Of a DNA stretch of 46,253 nucleotides, positions 15,376 through 23,848 are shown one piece after another (position 1 is the stretch's first letter; each line of letters begins with the position of its first letter). The notes beneath the pieces are model-generated. The model was not told where the DNA came from and did not search any database. It was given only the letters and a program-made list of their open reading frames with translations. The stretch spans positions 1-46,253 of the forward strand of contig CAZAAT010000006.1 in NCBI GenBank assembly GCA_964483175.1, written 5' to 3'. The stretch is from JAAYHC01 sp964483175 (lineage in GTDB: Bacteria; Bacillota; UBA5301). Made by a program: the position numbers and the translations under genes.

Positions 15376-16632
15376 ATGTTTAAGTTTGGAGATGAGAAGG
15401 GACAGCTAAAATGCTCTTTTTGTGGAAAGACTCAAGAGCAGGTCAAAAAGCTGATTGCCGGTCCAGGGGTCTATATCTGTGACGAGTGCATTGAGCTCTG
15501 CACGGAGATAATCGAAGAGGAGTTCAACGAAGATGCCGAGATGGAGATGGGCAATATCTCCAAGCCCAAGGAGATAAAGGCAATCCTTGATCAGTATGTG
15601 ATCGGTCAAGAAGAGGCCAAAAAAGTTCTCTCGGTAGCTGTTTATAACCACTACAAACGGATTAACAGCAACCATAAAGCCGACGAGGTCGAGCTGCAAA
15701 AGAGCAATATTCTGATGCTTGGCCCCACCGGATGTGGGAAAACTTTACTCGCCCAAACCCTGGCTAAAATTCTCAATGTTCCCTTTGCGATTGCGGATGC
15801 AACTTCATTGACTGAAGCCGGCTATGTTGGGGAAGACGTTGAAAATATCCTATTAAAGCTGATCCAGGCGGCTGATTATGATGTTGAACGGGCGGAAAAG
15901 GGCATCGTTTATATCGATGAAATCGATAAGATTGCCCGAAAATCAGAAAACCCCTCAATTACTAGGGATGTTTCCGGTGAAGGTGTCCAGCAAGCGCTGT
16001 TAAAGATCCTAGAGGGCACTATTGCTAGTGTCCCGCCGCAGGGAGGGCGTAAGCATCCGCACCAGGATTTTATTCAAATTGATACAACCAATATCCTGTT
16101 TATCTGCGGCGGTGCTTTTGAGGGCATCGAGAAGCTGGTCGAAAACAGGATCGGTACAAAATCGTTGGGCTTTGGTGCTGATGTACGTAAGCGCGAAGAA
16201 AAGCCGATCGGTGAGATTTTGCGGCAGTTATTGCCGGAGGATTTGCTCAAATTTGGCATGATCCCCGAGTTTATCGGTCGGGTTCCGGTGGTCGTAACCT
16301 TAGACCAACTGGATGAGGAAGCCTTAGTACGGATTCTCACCGAACCCAAGAATGCCTTGGTCAAACAGTATCAGCAGTTGCTAAGCTACGATAATGTCGA
16401 GCTCGAATTTGCTCCGGAGGCTTTGACGGCGATCGCCAAGAAAGCCATTAGTCGCAAGACCGGTGCTAGGGGACTGCGGACAATTATCGAAGAGATCATG
16501 ACCGATGTCATGTACGAAGTTCCTTCTGCCGAAGGGATCGAAAAAGTTGTGATTAACCAGCAAGCCATTGAAGGCGAGTCGTCACCCTTGCTATTGCGGG
16601 CGGAGCCTAAATCTAAGGAGGTTGGGGCTTAA
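15376..16632 (+). CDS. clpX: ATP-dependent Clp protease ATP-binding subunit ClpX
   Basis: 418 residues. N-terminal zinc-binding domain with Cys13, Cys16, Cys35, Cys38; Walker A GPTGCGKT at 116-123; pore-loop GYVGED; Walker B YIDEID; and an LGF version of the ClpP-docking loop (TKSLGFGAD). It unfolds tagged proteins and passes them to ClpP. SD GAGGTGA precedes the ATG. Confidence 0.97.
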   Translation: MFKFGDEKGQLKCSFCGKTQEQVKKLIAGPGVYICDECIELCTEIIEEEFNEDAEMEMGNISKPKEIKAILDQYVIGQEEAKKVLSVAVYNHYKRINSNHKADEVELQKSNILMLGPTGCGKTLLAQTLAKILNVPFAIADATSLTEAGYVGEDVENILLKLIQAADYDVERAEKGIVYIDEIDKIARKSENPSITRDVSGEGVQQALLKILEGTIASVPPQGGRKHPHQDFIQIDTTNILFICGGAFEGIEKLVENRIGTKSLGFGADVRKREEKPIGEILRQLLPEDLLKFGMIPEFIGRVPVVVTLDQLDEEALVRILTEPKNALVKQYQQLLSYDNVELEFAPEALTAIAKKAISRKTGARGLRTIIEEIMTDVMYEVPSAEGIEKVVINQQAIEGESSPLLLRAEPKSKEVGA

Positions 16633-16680
16633 TACCCCTGCCTCATTTTAACAAGCTGATACCAGGATAATTGCAAAGTC

Positions 16681-16730
16681 GCCACGTGTATACTAACCTC
16701 AGAAAATCAAAGAGGGGGTAAGCACGTGGC
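16681..16730 (+). promoter_or_regulatory. Inverted repeat around the lonB leader and start codon
   Basis: GCCACGTG (16681-16688) and CACGTGGC (16723-16730) are exact reverse complements 34 bases apart. The right arm contains the GTG start at 16726. The intervening leader holds TATACTA (16689-16695), a possible -10 for sigma-A or a forespore sigma factor, and the SD AGAGGGGG. Confidence 0.4.
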
Positions 16731-18423
16731 GGCTAGTTTTATTAGCATCTTAAGCCTTTTTTTTACGATAATCATAGGACTCTACTTCTGGAACCTCCTC
16801 CGGACCCAGCAGTCAAGTCGGTCAGCTGTGGAAAAAGAATCTCGCAAAGAACTTGATCGTTTGCACAAGCTGCGCCAGATTCAGCTAACCGAGCCGTTAA
16901 GTGAAAAGACCAGGCCAACGCAGTTTAGCGAGATCATCGGCCAAGAAGATGGTATTAGAGCACTCAAGGCGGCTCTCTGCGGTCCCAATCCGCAGCATGT
17001 TATCATATATGGCCCACCCGGGGTGGGCAAGACCGCCGCTGCCCGGATTGTCCTGGAGGAGGCAATAAAAAATCCATTATCACCTTTTACCGAAGATGCC
17101 AAGTTCGTTGAGGTCGATGCGACTACAGCTCGCTTTGACGACCGGGGCATCGCCGACCCTCTGATGGGTTCGGTACATGATCCGATCTACCAAGGGGCTG
17201 GTCCAATGGGTATGGCAGGGATTCCACAGCCAAAGCCCGGTGCGGTTACCAAGGCTCACGGAGGAATATTGTTCATCGATGAGATTGGTGAGCTTCACCC
17301 CATCCAGATGAACAAATTGCTCAAGGTGTTGGAAGATCGCAAGGTCTTTCTGGAGAGCGCCTACTATAGCCCGGAGGACACAGCTATTCCGCCGTATATC
17401 CATGAGGTCTTCCAAAAAGGATTACCTGCGGATTTCCGCCTCGTTGGGGCGACAACCCGGACACCGGAAAACATTCCTCCGGCGATCCGGTCTAGATGCT
17501 TGGAGATCTTCTTTAGGGCCCTATTGCCTGAAGAAATTGAAATCATCGCGAAAAATGCTGCCAAGAAAATCGAGTTCAAACTAGAGGAGGGAGCACTGGC
17601 GGTAATCACCAAATACGCTACCAATGGGCGTGAAGCAGTAAATATGATCCAGATTGCCGCTGGTCTAGCCCTTACTGATGGCCGAAAATCCATCACCCGT
17701 ACCGATGCGGAGTGGGTAGTAAGTAGCGGCCAGTATACTCCCCGCCCAGAAAAACATATTGCTGCCTATCCACAGGTTGGTTACGCCCATGGCCTTGCGG
17801 TTTATGGCCCCAATATGGGGATGCTACTGGAAATCGAAGCTTCAGCGATCAAGGCCGAACCGGGTAAAGGTCGTTTGACAGTTACCGGAGTGGTCGATGA
17901 AGAGGAGATCAGTGGCCACAATAAGCGGATCCGTAGCAAAAGCTTGGCCAGAAATTCGGTAGAGAACGTATTCACCGTTTTACGCAGCAATCTTAATGTT
18001 AACCCGTATGACTACGATATCCACATTAACTTTCCCGGCGGGACTCCGGTGGACGGTCCATCTGCAGGTGTGACCATGGTGACCGCAATTTATTCGGCGA
18101 TTACCAACAAGCCGATCGACAATAAAGTAGCGATGACCGGTGAAGTTACGATCCATGGACTGGTTAAGCCGATTGGCGGGATCATTCCGAAGGTAATGGC
18201 AGCCAAAAACGCGGGAGCTGAACGGGTTATCATCCCGCAGGAAAACTGGCAAGATCTCTTTAATAAACTGGATGGGATTAAAGTCATCCCAGTTACCAAG
18301 ATCGAAGAAGTCATTGACGCAGCCATTTGTGTGCCTACTGTGGCCGAAAAAACTAGTTCGGTAGAGTGGGAACCAACCGAAGCCCCGGTCTTCGGGCAAG
18401 CCTCAGCCTCCTCCGGTAGCTAG
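16726..18423 (+). CDS. lonB: ATP-dependent protease LonB
   Basis: 565 residues. An N-terminal membrane segment (about 4-25, FISILSLFFTIIIGLYFW) comes before the AAA+ domain with Walker A GPPGVGKT and Walker B GGILFIDEIGE. The C-terminal Lon protease domain carries Ser in PVDGPSAGVTM and the downstream Lys region. Shorter than Lon and lacking its N-domain, it is the Bacillota LonB type, forespore-expressed in Bacillus subtilis. The GTG start follows GAGGGGG. It sits between clpX and lon as in many endospore formers. Confidence 0.93.
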   Translation: MAASFISILSLFFTIIIGLYFWNLLRTQQSSRSAVEKESRKELDRLHKLRQIQLTEPLSEKTRPTQFSEIIGQEDGIRALKAALCGPNPQHVIIYGPPGVGKTAAARIVLEEAIKNPLSPFTEDAKFVEVDATTARFDDRGIADPLMGSVHDPIYQGAGPMGMAGIPQPKPGAVTKAHGGILFIDEIGELHPIQMNKLLKVLEDRKVFLESAYYSPEDTAIPPYIHEVFQKGLPADFRLVGATTRTPENIPPAIRSRCLEIFFRALLPEEIEIIAKNAAKKIEFKLEEGALAVITKYATNGREAVNMIQIAAGLALTDGRKSITRTDAEWVVSSGQYTPRPEKHIAAYPQVGYAHGLAVYGPNMGMLLEIEASAIKAEPGKGRLTVTGVVDEEEISGHNKRIRSKSLARNSVENVFTVLRSNLNVNPYDYDIHINFPGGTPVDGPSAGVTMVTAIYSAITNKPIDNKVAMTGEVTIHGLVKPIGGIIPKVMAAKNAGAERVIIPQENWQDLFNKLDGIKVIPVTKIEEVIDAAICVPTVAEKTSSVEWEPTEAPVFGQASASSGS

Positions 18424-18443
18424 GAGGAATTGCTACCCTCCTA
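18421..18443 (+). promoter_or_regulatory. 7-N9-7 inverted repeat over the lon -35 region (candidate operator)
   Basis: TAGGAGG (18421-18427), nine-base spacer, CCTCCTA (18437-18443). The spacer contains the putative lon -35, TTGCTA. The geometry recalls CIRCE-style operators but the sequence differs. No U-tract follows, so a terminator is less likely. Confidence 0.4.
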
Positions 18444-18457
18444 AAGAATAGTATAAT
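18430..18457 (+). promoter_or_regulatory. Predicted lon promoter
   Basis: TTGCTA (18430-18435), 16-base spacer, TATAAT (18452-18457), 40 bases before the lon ATG. Confidence 0.6.
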
Positions 18458-18497
18458 AAAAAATGGCATTTAGGCTTCCGCCGAGGGAGTGGCATAG

Positions 18498-20876
18498 ATG
18501 GCACACGATACAAAATTGGCAGGTCAGCAAGTAATTAAGGATCGACGTTCGACCGATGATGACACCCTTGAGGTTCCTTTGGAGTTACCACTCCTCCCCC
18601 TCAGGGGAGTCATCGTCTTTCCCAATATGGTTGCCCCGCTTGATGTTGGTCGGGAACGGTCGGTTAGTGCGATAGAAGAAGCAATGGTTCTGGACCGGAT
18701 GATCATTTTAGCCGCGCAAAAAGAGGCTTCCATTGCAGAGCCGGAGCCAGATGATATTTATCGCGTCGGCACCATAGGTCAGATTAAACAATTGCTAAAG
18801 CTGCCTGATGGTACGGTTAGGATTTTAGTCGAAGGAATTCAGCGGGTAAAGATTGAGCGTTATATTCACACCGAACCTTTTTATAAGGTGCGCTTGGCGA
18901 TCATCGAAGAAGAATACGAAGATGATTTGGAGCTTGAAGCGTTAACCCGGGCAGTTCTGGAACGGTTTGAGGAGTACTCGCGGCTTAGCACCAAGATTCC
19001 GGGGGAACTATTTTCCTCTATTTCAGGCATTAAAGATCCCCTGCGCTTAGCGGATAGTATTGCCTCGCAATTGCCGATTTCTATTGAACTTAAGCAATCA
19101 ATCTTGCAAAACCCTTCGGTACGCGGTCGGTTTGAAGAACTATTAGAAATTATTAGCAAAGAGATTCAAATTTTAGAAGTTGAAAAAAAGATCCATGTTC
19201 GCGTGCGCAAGCAAATGGAAAAATCCCAGAAAGAGTACTACTTGCGCGAGCAGATTAAAGCCATTCAAAAAGAACTGGGCGAACGAGACGAGCGGGCCGC
19301 GGAGGTTGCTGAGTATCGGGAGAAGATAGCCAAAGCCAAGTTGCCAAAAGAGGTCGAAGAAAAAGCTTCCGAAGAGCTGTCTAGGCTTGAGCGGATGCCT
19401 CCTATGGCCGCGGAGGCGGTAGTTGTTCGCACCTACCTTGATTGGTTATTGGCGCTTCCCTGGACCAAAAAGACCAGGGACCGTCTGGATATTAACTTGG
19501 CGGCTCAGATCCTTGATGAGGATCATTATGGATTAGCCAAAGTCAAAGAGCGGATTCTTGAGTTTTTGGCGGTCAGGCAATTGACCTCCAAGTTAAAAGG
19601 GCCGATTTTATGTTTGGTCGGTCCACCGGGGGTCGGTAAGACTTCACTGGCTAAGTCGGTTGCCCGCTCCATGCAACGGAAATTTGTCCGGTTTTCGCTT
19701 GGCGGGGTGCGCGATGAAGCCGAAATTAGAGGACATCGGCGTACTTATGTTGGTGCGATGCCCGGCAAAATTATTCAGGTGATGAAGCAGGCTGGAACCA
19801 AAAACCCGGTGATCTTACTCGACGAGATTGATAAGATGAGTACCGATTTCCGGGGAGATCCCTCGGCCGCATTATTAGAGGTGTTGGACCCGGAACAAAA
19901 CAGCAATTTCGGTGATCACTATCTCGAAATTCCGTATGATCTTTCTGATGTGCTGTTCATCACTACAGCAAACTTGCTCGAAAATATTCCGCGACCTTTA
20001 CAGGATCGGATGGAAGTGATTACGATTGCGGGATATACTGAGGAAGAAAAGCTCAACATCGCCACTGGTTTTGTGGTCCCCAAGCAATTGGAGGCCCACG
20101 GACTAAAACCAGAACAATTGAGTATCTCCGATAATGCGATTTTAAACATTATTAGAGAGTATACGCGCGAAGCGGGCGTCCGAGGCATGGAACGCGAAAT
20201 TGCCGCGCTCTGTCGAAAAACCGCTAAAGAGATTGTCCAAGGCGAGACTGAGAGCGTTAAAGTGACCTTAAGCAATTTAGAAAAATACCTGGGTCCGCCC
20301 AAGTTTCACTGGGGTGAAACTGAAGAGGAGAGTTTAGTCGGGGTGGCTAATGGCTTGGCCTGGACCGAAGTGGGCGGCGACTTGATGTCAATCGAGGTAG
20401 CGGTTGTTAATGGTAAAGGCAAACTTACCTTAACCGGTAAACTTGGTGAAGTAATGAAAGAGTCAGCCCAGGCCAGCTATAGTTATATCCGTTCCCGGGC
20501 CGAAAATCTGGGGATTGCCCAGGACTTTTATGAAAGCAAAGATGTTCATATTCACTGTCCGGAAGGAGCAATTCCTAAGGATGGCCCGTCAGCAGGAATT
20601 ACTATGGCAGTCGCTCTGGCATCAGCCCTGATGGGTGTGCCGGTGCGCAAAAATGTGGCCATGACCGGTGAAATTACTTTACGGGGCAGAGTACTTCCGA
20701 TCGGTGGGATAAAAGAAAAGGCCTTAGCAGCCTATCGAGCAGGGATAACCACGATAATCCTTCCTGATCGGAATCGCCGAGACGTACAGGAGATCCCTGC
20801 GAATGTGCGTAATAAGCTTGAATTTAAGTTTGTCAATCATATGGATGAAGTTCTACAGATTGCTTTGGAGCGGTAG
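18498..20876 (+). CDS. lon: ATP-dependent protease La (Lon)
   Basis: 792 residues. N-terminal LonN substrate domain (LPLLPLRGVIVFPNMVAPL), coiled linker, AAA+ with Walker A GPPGVGKTS near 375 and LLDEIDKM, and a protease domain with catalytic Ser698 (PKDGPSAGITM) plus the GGIKEK lysine region. It degrades damaged and regulatory proteins. SD GAGGGAG is 9 bases before the ATG. Confidence 0.97.
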   Translation: MAHDTKLAGQQVIKDRRSTDDDTLEVPLELPLLPLRGVIVFPNMVAPLDVGRERSVSAIEEAMVLDRMIILAAQKEASIAEPEPDDIYRVGTIGQIKQLLKLPDGTVRILVEGIQRVKIERYIHTEPFYKVRLAIIEEEYEDDLELEALTRAVLERFEEYSRLSTKIPGELFSSISGIKDPLRLADSIASQLPISIELKQSILQNPSVRGRFEELLEIISKEIQILEVEKKIHVRVRKQMEKSQKEYYLREQIKAIQKELGERDERAAEVAEYREKIAKAKLPKEVEEKASEELSRLERMPPMAAEAVVVRTYLDWLLALPWTKKTRDRLDINLAAQILDEDHYGLAKVKERILEFLAVRQLTSKLKGPILCLVGPPGVGKTSLAKSVARSMQRKFVRFSLGGVRDEAEIRGHRRTYVGAMPGKIIQVMKQAGTKNPVILLDEIDKMSTDFRGDPSAALLEVLDPEQNSNFGDHYLEIPYDLSDVLFITTANLLENIPRPLQDRMEVITIAGYTEEEKLNIATGFVVPKQLEAHGLKPEQLSISDNAILNIIREYTREAGVRGMEREIAALCRKTAKEIVQGETESVKVTLSNLEKYLGPPKFHWGETEEESLVGVANGLAWTEVGGDLMSIEVAVVNGKGKLTLTGKLGEVMKESAQASYSYIRSRAENLGIAQDFYESKDVHIHCPEGAIPKDGPSAGITMAVALASALMGVPVRKNVAMTGEITLRGRVLPIGGIKEKALAAYRAGITTIILPDRNRRDVQEIPANVRNKLEFKFVNHMDEVLQIALER

Positions 20877-20905
20877 AACGCCTGTTATGAGAGGGTTAAG
20901 TCGTA

Positions 20906-21586
20906 GTGGAAAATCTTCCGGAAATAGGGCAGAGAGTCAAAGTTCGCATTGCCGAGCCAGACCAGCCGTGGTATTCTAGTCGTATTGAGGACTATGATGA
21001 CGGAAAAATAACGATCAGCGCACCTTTATATAAGGGGACAGTAGTTGCAATTAGATTGGGGGCTCCGGTGCAGGTCGGATATGAGCAGCCGGATGCTCTC
21101 TATTCCTTCACGAGCCGGGTCATTGCCAGGCGGGTTTTAAAAACTAGCGACCTACGCCTTTATGATTTAAGTCTGCCGACTGCAGTGGCCAGATTTCAAC
21201 GTCGTGAGATGTTTCGACTGCCGATAGTTATTCCGGTACAGTTTTCCGTATCGACACTTCCTGAGCGGGATACAACTATTGATCTCAATGAAGTCCACCA
21301 GGGGTGCGCTCTGGATATTAGTGGCGGAGGGGTCAAACTGGCAGCTGATCTGAGATTCCCTGTTGGTTCCTCCTTGGAATTGACTTTCCTGGATCAAATC
21401 TTCGATCAAGTGATTAAGGGTAAAATTGTTAATTATCATGAGCTGGAAAACCCAGAACGGTCGGAATACAAATATCACTACGGGGTTAAGTTTATTGATC
21501 TAGACCCACGAGTGCAGGATAAGATTGTTTCCGCGATTTTCGCGGAGCAACGCCGAAGGCGCCAACGCGAATTAGGAGACACGTAG
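20906..21586 (+). CDS. PilZ-domain cyclic-di-GMP effector (YpfB/YcgR-like)
   Basis: 226 residues. The N-terminal half fits the YcgR_2/PilZN fold. The C-terminal PilZ domain has RREMFR (Arg100...Arg104 of the RxxxR motif) and DISGGG (137-142, the D/NxSxxG motif), both needed to bind c-di-GMP. In relatives such proteins act as flagellar brakes or regulate surface behaviours. No flagellar gene is nearby. The GTG start at 20906 has only a weak SD. A terminator follows, so it closes the lon unit or stands alone. Confidence 0.88.
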   Translation: MENLPEIGQRVKVRIAEPDQPWYSSRIEDYDDGKITISAPLYKGTVVAIRLGAPVQVGYEQPDALYSFTSRVIARRVLKTSDLRLYDLSLPTAVARFQRREMFRLPIVIPVQFSVSTLPERDTTIDLNEVHQGCALDISGGGVKLAADLRFPVGSSLELTFLDQIFDQVIKGKIVNYHELENPERSEYKYHYGVKFIDLDPRVQDKIVSAIFAEQRRRRQRELGDT

Positions 21587-21590
21587 AGAT

Positions 21591-21615
21591 GCGACCGGGT
21601 GGTCGCTTTTATTTT
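21591..21615 (+). terminator. Intrinsic terminator after the PilZ gene
   Basis: GCGACC-GGGT-GGTCGC stem (21591-21606) followed by TTTTATTTT. Confidence 0.8.
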
Positions 21616-21635
21616 CAAGGGTGGGAGGTTTATTG

Positions 21636-22481
21636 ATGTTCGAAATAACCGCAAAGGAATTACTAGCTCCCGGTATAGTCCGAATCCTTGTTGCTGCCCC
21701 ACAGGTGGCTGCAAAAGCGGCCCCAGGTCATTTCGTGATTGTTCAGGCCACCACTGATGGTGAACGGATCCCCTTGACCATTGTTTCTGCCCAAGATGGT
21801 TGTATTGAGTTGATTTTCCAGGTCATGGGCGTCTCTACCGCACTGTTGGCGGAGTTGGAGCCGACAATGGAGCTACCGACTTTACTCGGGCCTTTAGGGG
21901 TTGCTCCAGAGGTACAGCCTGGTGAGGGGAGAGTCCTCTGCGTGGCCGGTGGGGTCGGGGCCGCTCCAATTCTACCTCGCGCCCGTGATTTTCATGAAAA
22001 GGGGCGGGAAGTCTTGACTATTCTTGGCGCGCGCAGTAAAGAATTGCTACTGTTAGAGGATAGACTAAAAGAGGTAAGTGCCGAGCTGCATATCTGTACC
22101 GATGATGGCAGCGCCGGACACCATGGATTTGTGACCGACCTGATCTCCGAAGTGAGCCAGAAGCACGACATTGAGGAAGTTCTGGCCATCGGGCCGATTC
22201 CGATGATGGCCGCTGTTAGCAACATTACTAAGCAGCTTTCTTTACCGACGACTGTCAGCCTGAATGCCTTGATGGTTGATGGGACGGGCATGTGTGGTGC
22301 CTGCCGGGTTACTGTTGGCGGAGAAACTAGATTTACCTGTGTTGATGGGCCGGAGTTCGATGGTCATCAGGTGGATTTCGCCGGACTTGCTAAGCGTCTT
22401 TGCCAATACAGCGATTTTGAGCAGTTGGTTTATGACCGTTATCAGAATGAGAGGGGTGACTGCCAATGTCTAAAAGGGTAA
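21636..22481 (+). CDS. FAD/NAD-binding, [2Fe-2S] subunit of Nfn transhydrogenase / sulfide dehydrogenase (NfnA/SudB-like)
   Basis: 281 residues. The N-terminal flavin domain has PGHFVIVQATTDGERIPLTI, and the NAD-binding domain has CVAGGVGAAPILPRA. The C-terminal cysteine motif GTGMCGACRV...FTCVDGPEFDGH holds a [2Fe-2S] cluster. Paired with the next gene, this matches NfnAB (NADH-dependent ferredoxin:NADP oxidoreductase, electron-bifurcating) or the closely related SudBA/glutamate-synthase-like pair; sequence alone does not decide. ATG 21636 is preferred, with GGGAGGT at 21622-21628. It overlaps the partner by 16 bases. Confidence 0.88.
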   Translation: MFEITAKELLAPGIVRILVAAPQVAAKAAPGHFVIVQATTDGERIPLTIVSAQDGCIELIFQVMGVSTALLAELEPTMELPTLLGPLGVAPEVQPGEGRVLCVAGGVGAAPILPRARDFHEKGREVLTILGARSKELLLLEDRLKEVSAELHICTDDGSAGHHGFVTDLISEVSQKHDIEEVLAIGPIPMMAAVSNITKQLSLPTTVSLNALMVDGTGMCGACRVTVGGETRFTCVDGPEFDGHQVDFAGLAKRLCQYSDFEQLVYDRYQNERGDCQCLKG

Positions 22482-23845
22482 AAAACCCTAAGTTACCGCT
22501 CAACGAACGCCGCAGCACTTTTGCAGAAGTGGCTCAAACCATAACCCCCGAACTTGCCCAGCAGGAGGCAGAGCGCTGTTTGCAGTGTAAGAATGCACCT
22601 TGTGTCAAAGGTTGCCCGGTGGGGGTGCCAATCCCGGAGTTTTTAGCCCAGGTTGTACAGGGGGAGTTCAGCAATGCGGCTCAGACTATTTTGGCCAAAA
22701 ATGCCCTGCCTGCCGTATGTGGGCGGGTTTGTCCCCAGGAGTCACAATGTGAGGGGGTCTGCATTCGCGGAATCAAGTCTGAGCCAGTGGCAATCGGAAT
22801 GCTGGAGCGGTTTGTGGCCCAGTTCGCTCCGGAACAGTCCGGAGCAATCGAACCGATTGCACAGTTGCGTGGTAAAAAGGTTGCGGTGATCGGTTCCGGA
22901 CCTGCGGGTCTGACGGCAGCGGCGGATTTGGCCAGGGCCGGCTTGCAGGTAACTGTATTTGAAAGTTTGCATGCGGCCGGTGGGGTTTTGCGCTATGGCA
23001 TTCCCGAGTTTCGTTTGCCCAAAGATATCTTGGAGGCAGAAATTGATGCGATTAGGGCGTTAGGGGTAGAAATCAGATTAAATACTTTGGTTGGTAAAAC
23101 CGTGGACTTGGCTGATTTACGGGAACAAGGATATCAGGCCTTTTTTATCGCGTCGGGGGCTGGTCTGCCGAGTTTTCTAGATATTCCGGGGGAGAACCTA
23201 AATGGGGTTTACTCAGCCAACGAGTTTTTGACTCGGGTTAACTTGATGCGGGCTTACGAGTTTAGAGTTTCCGGAACCCCGGTACGTACTGGCAAGCGAG
23301 TTGCTGTCTTTGGAGCGGGGAACGTGGCAATGGATGCAGCCAGAACAGCCTTGCGGTTGGGTGCGGAGGATGTACGCATTGTCTATCGACGCAGCCGAGC
23401 AGAAATGCCGGCTAGACTAGAAGAGATTGAAAATGCCGAAGAAGAAGGGGTCAAGTTTGAACTTCTGGTCAGCCCGGTGGAGTTTATCGGTGATGATCAG
23501 GCCTGGGTTGAGGCTGTGGTGTTACAAAAGATGGAGTTGACCGAGCCCGGGCCGGATGGTCGGCGGCGGCCGGTACCAGTACAGGGCTCCGAGTTTACTC
23601 TGCCAGTTGATACTGTAATCATCGCGATCGGGCAGAGTCCTAATCCGATTCTGTTTCAGACGATCCCGGAGTTGCAGCTCGGCCCGAAAGGTAATGTACA
23701 GGTTGACGCAGATGGACGTACAAATATTCCAGATGTATGGGCCGGAGGGGATGCTGCCACCGGTGCAGCCACCGTTATTCAGGCCATGGGAGCCGGACGG
23801 ACTGCAGCGCGATCGATAATCAATTACCTATCCATGGAGGTTTAA
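22466..23845 (+). CDS. NfnB/GltA-like flavoprotein (NADPH-binding, 4Fe-4S)
   Basis: 459 residues of the glutamate synthase small-subunit family. The N-terminal cysteine clusters (CLQCKNAPCVKGCPVGVPI and CGRVCPQESQCEGVC) hold two [4Fe-4S] sites, followed by an FAD Rossmann motif VIGSGPAGLTAA and a NADPH motif VFGAGNVAMDAA. Classically annotated NADPH-dependent glutamate synthase (gltA), but there is no large GltB subunit, and the fused context with a SudB/NfnA subunit favours Nfn. It would link NADH, NADPH and ferredoxin pools for the adjacent one-carbon genes. Confidence 0.88.
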   Translation: MSKRVKNPKLPLNERRSTFAEVAQTITPELAQQEAERCLQCKNAPCVKGCPVGVPIPEFLAQVVQGEFSNAAQTILAKNALPAVCGRVCPQESQCEGVCIRGIKSEPVAIGMLERFVAQFAPEQSGAIEPIAQLRGKKVAVIGSGPAGLTAAADLARAGLQVTVFESLHAAGGVLRYGIPEFRLPKDILEAEIDAIRALGVEIRLNTLVGKTVDLADLREQGYQAFFIASGAGLPSFLDIPGENLNGVYSANEFLTRVNLMRAYEFRVSGTPVRTGKRVAVFGAGNVAMDAARTALRLGAEDVRIVYRRSRAEMPARLEEIENAEEEGVKFELLVSPVEFIGDDQAWVEAVVLQKMELTEPGPDGRRRPVPVQGSEFTLPVDTVIIAIGQSPNPILFQTIPELQLGPKGNVQVDADGRTNIPDVWAGGDAATGAATVIQAMGAGRTAARSIINYLSMEV

Positions 23846-23848
23846 AGC

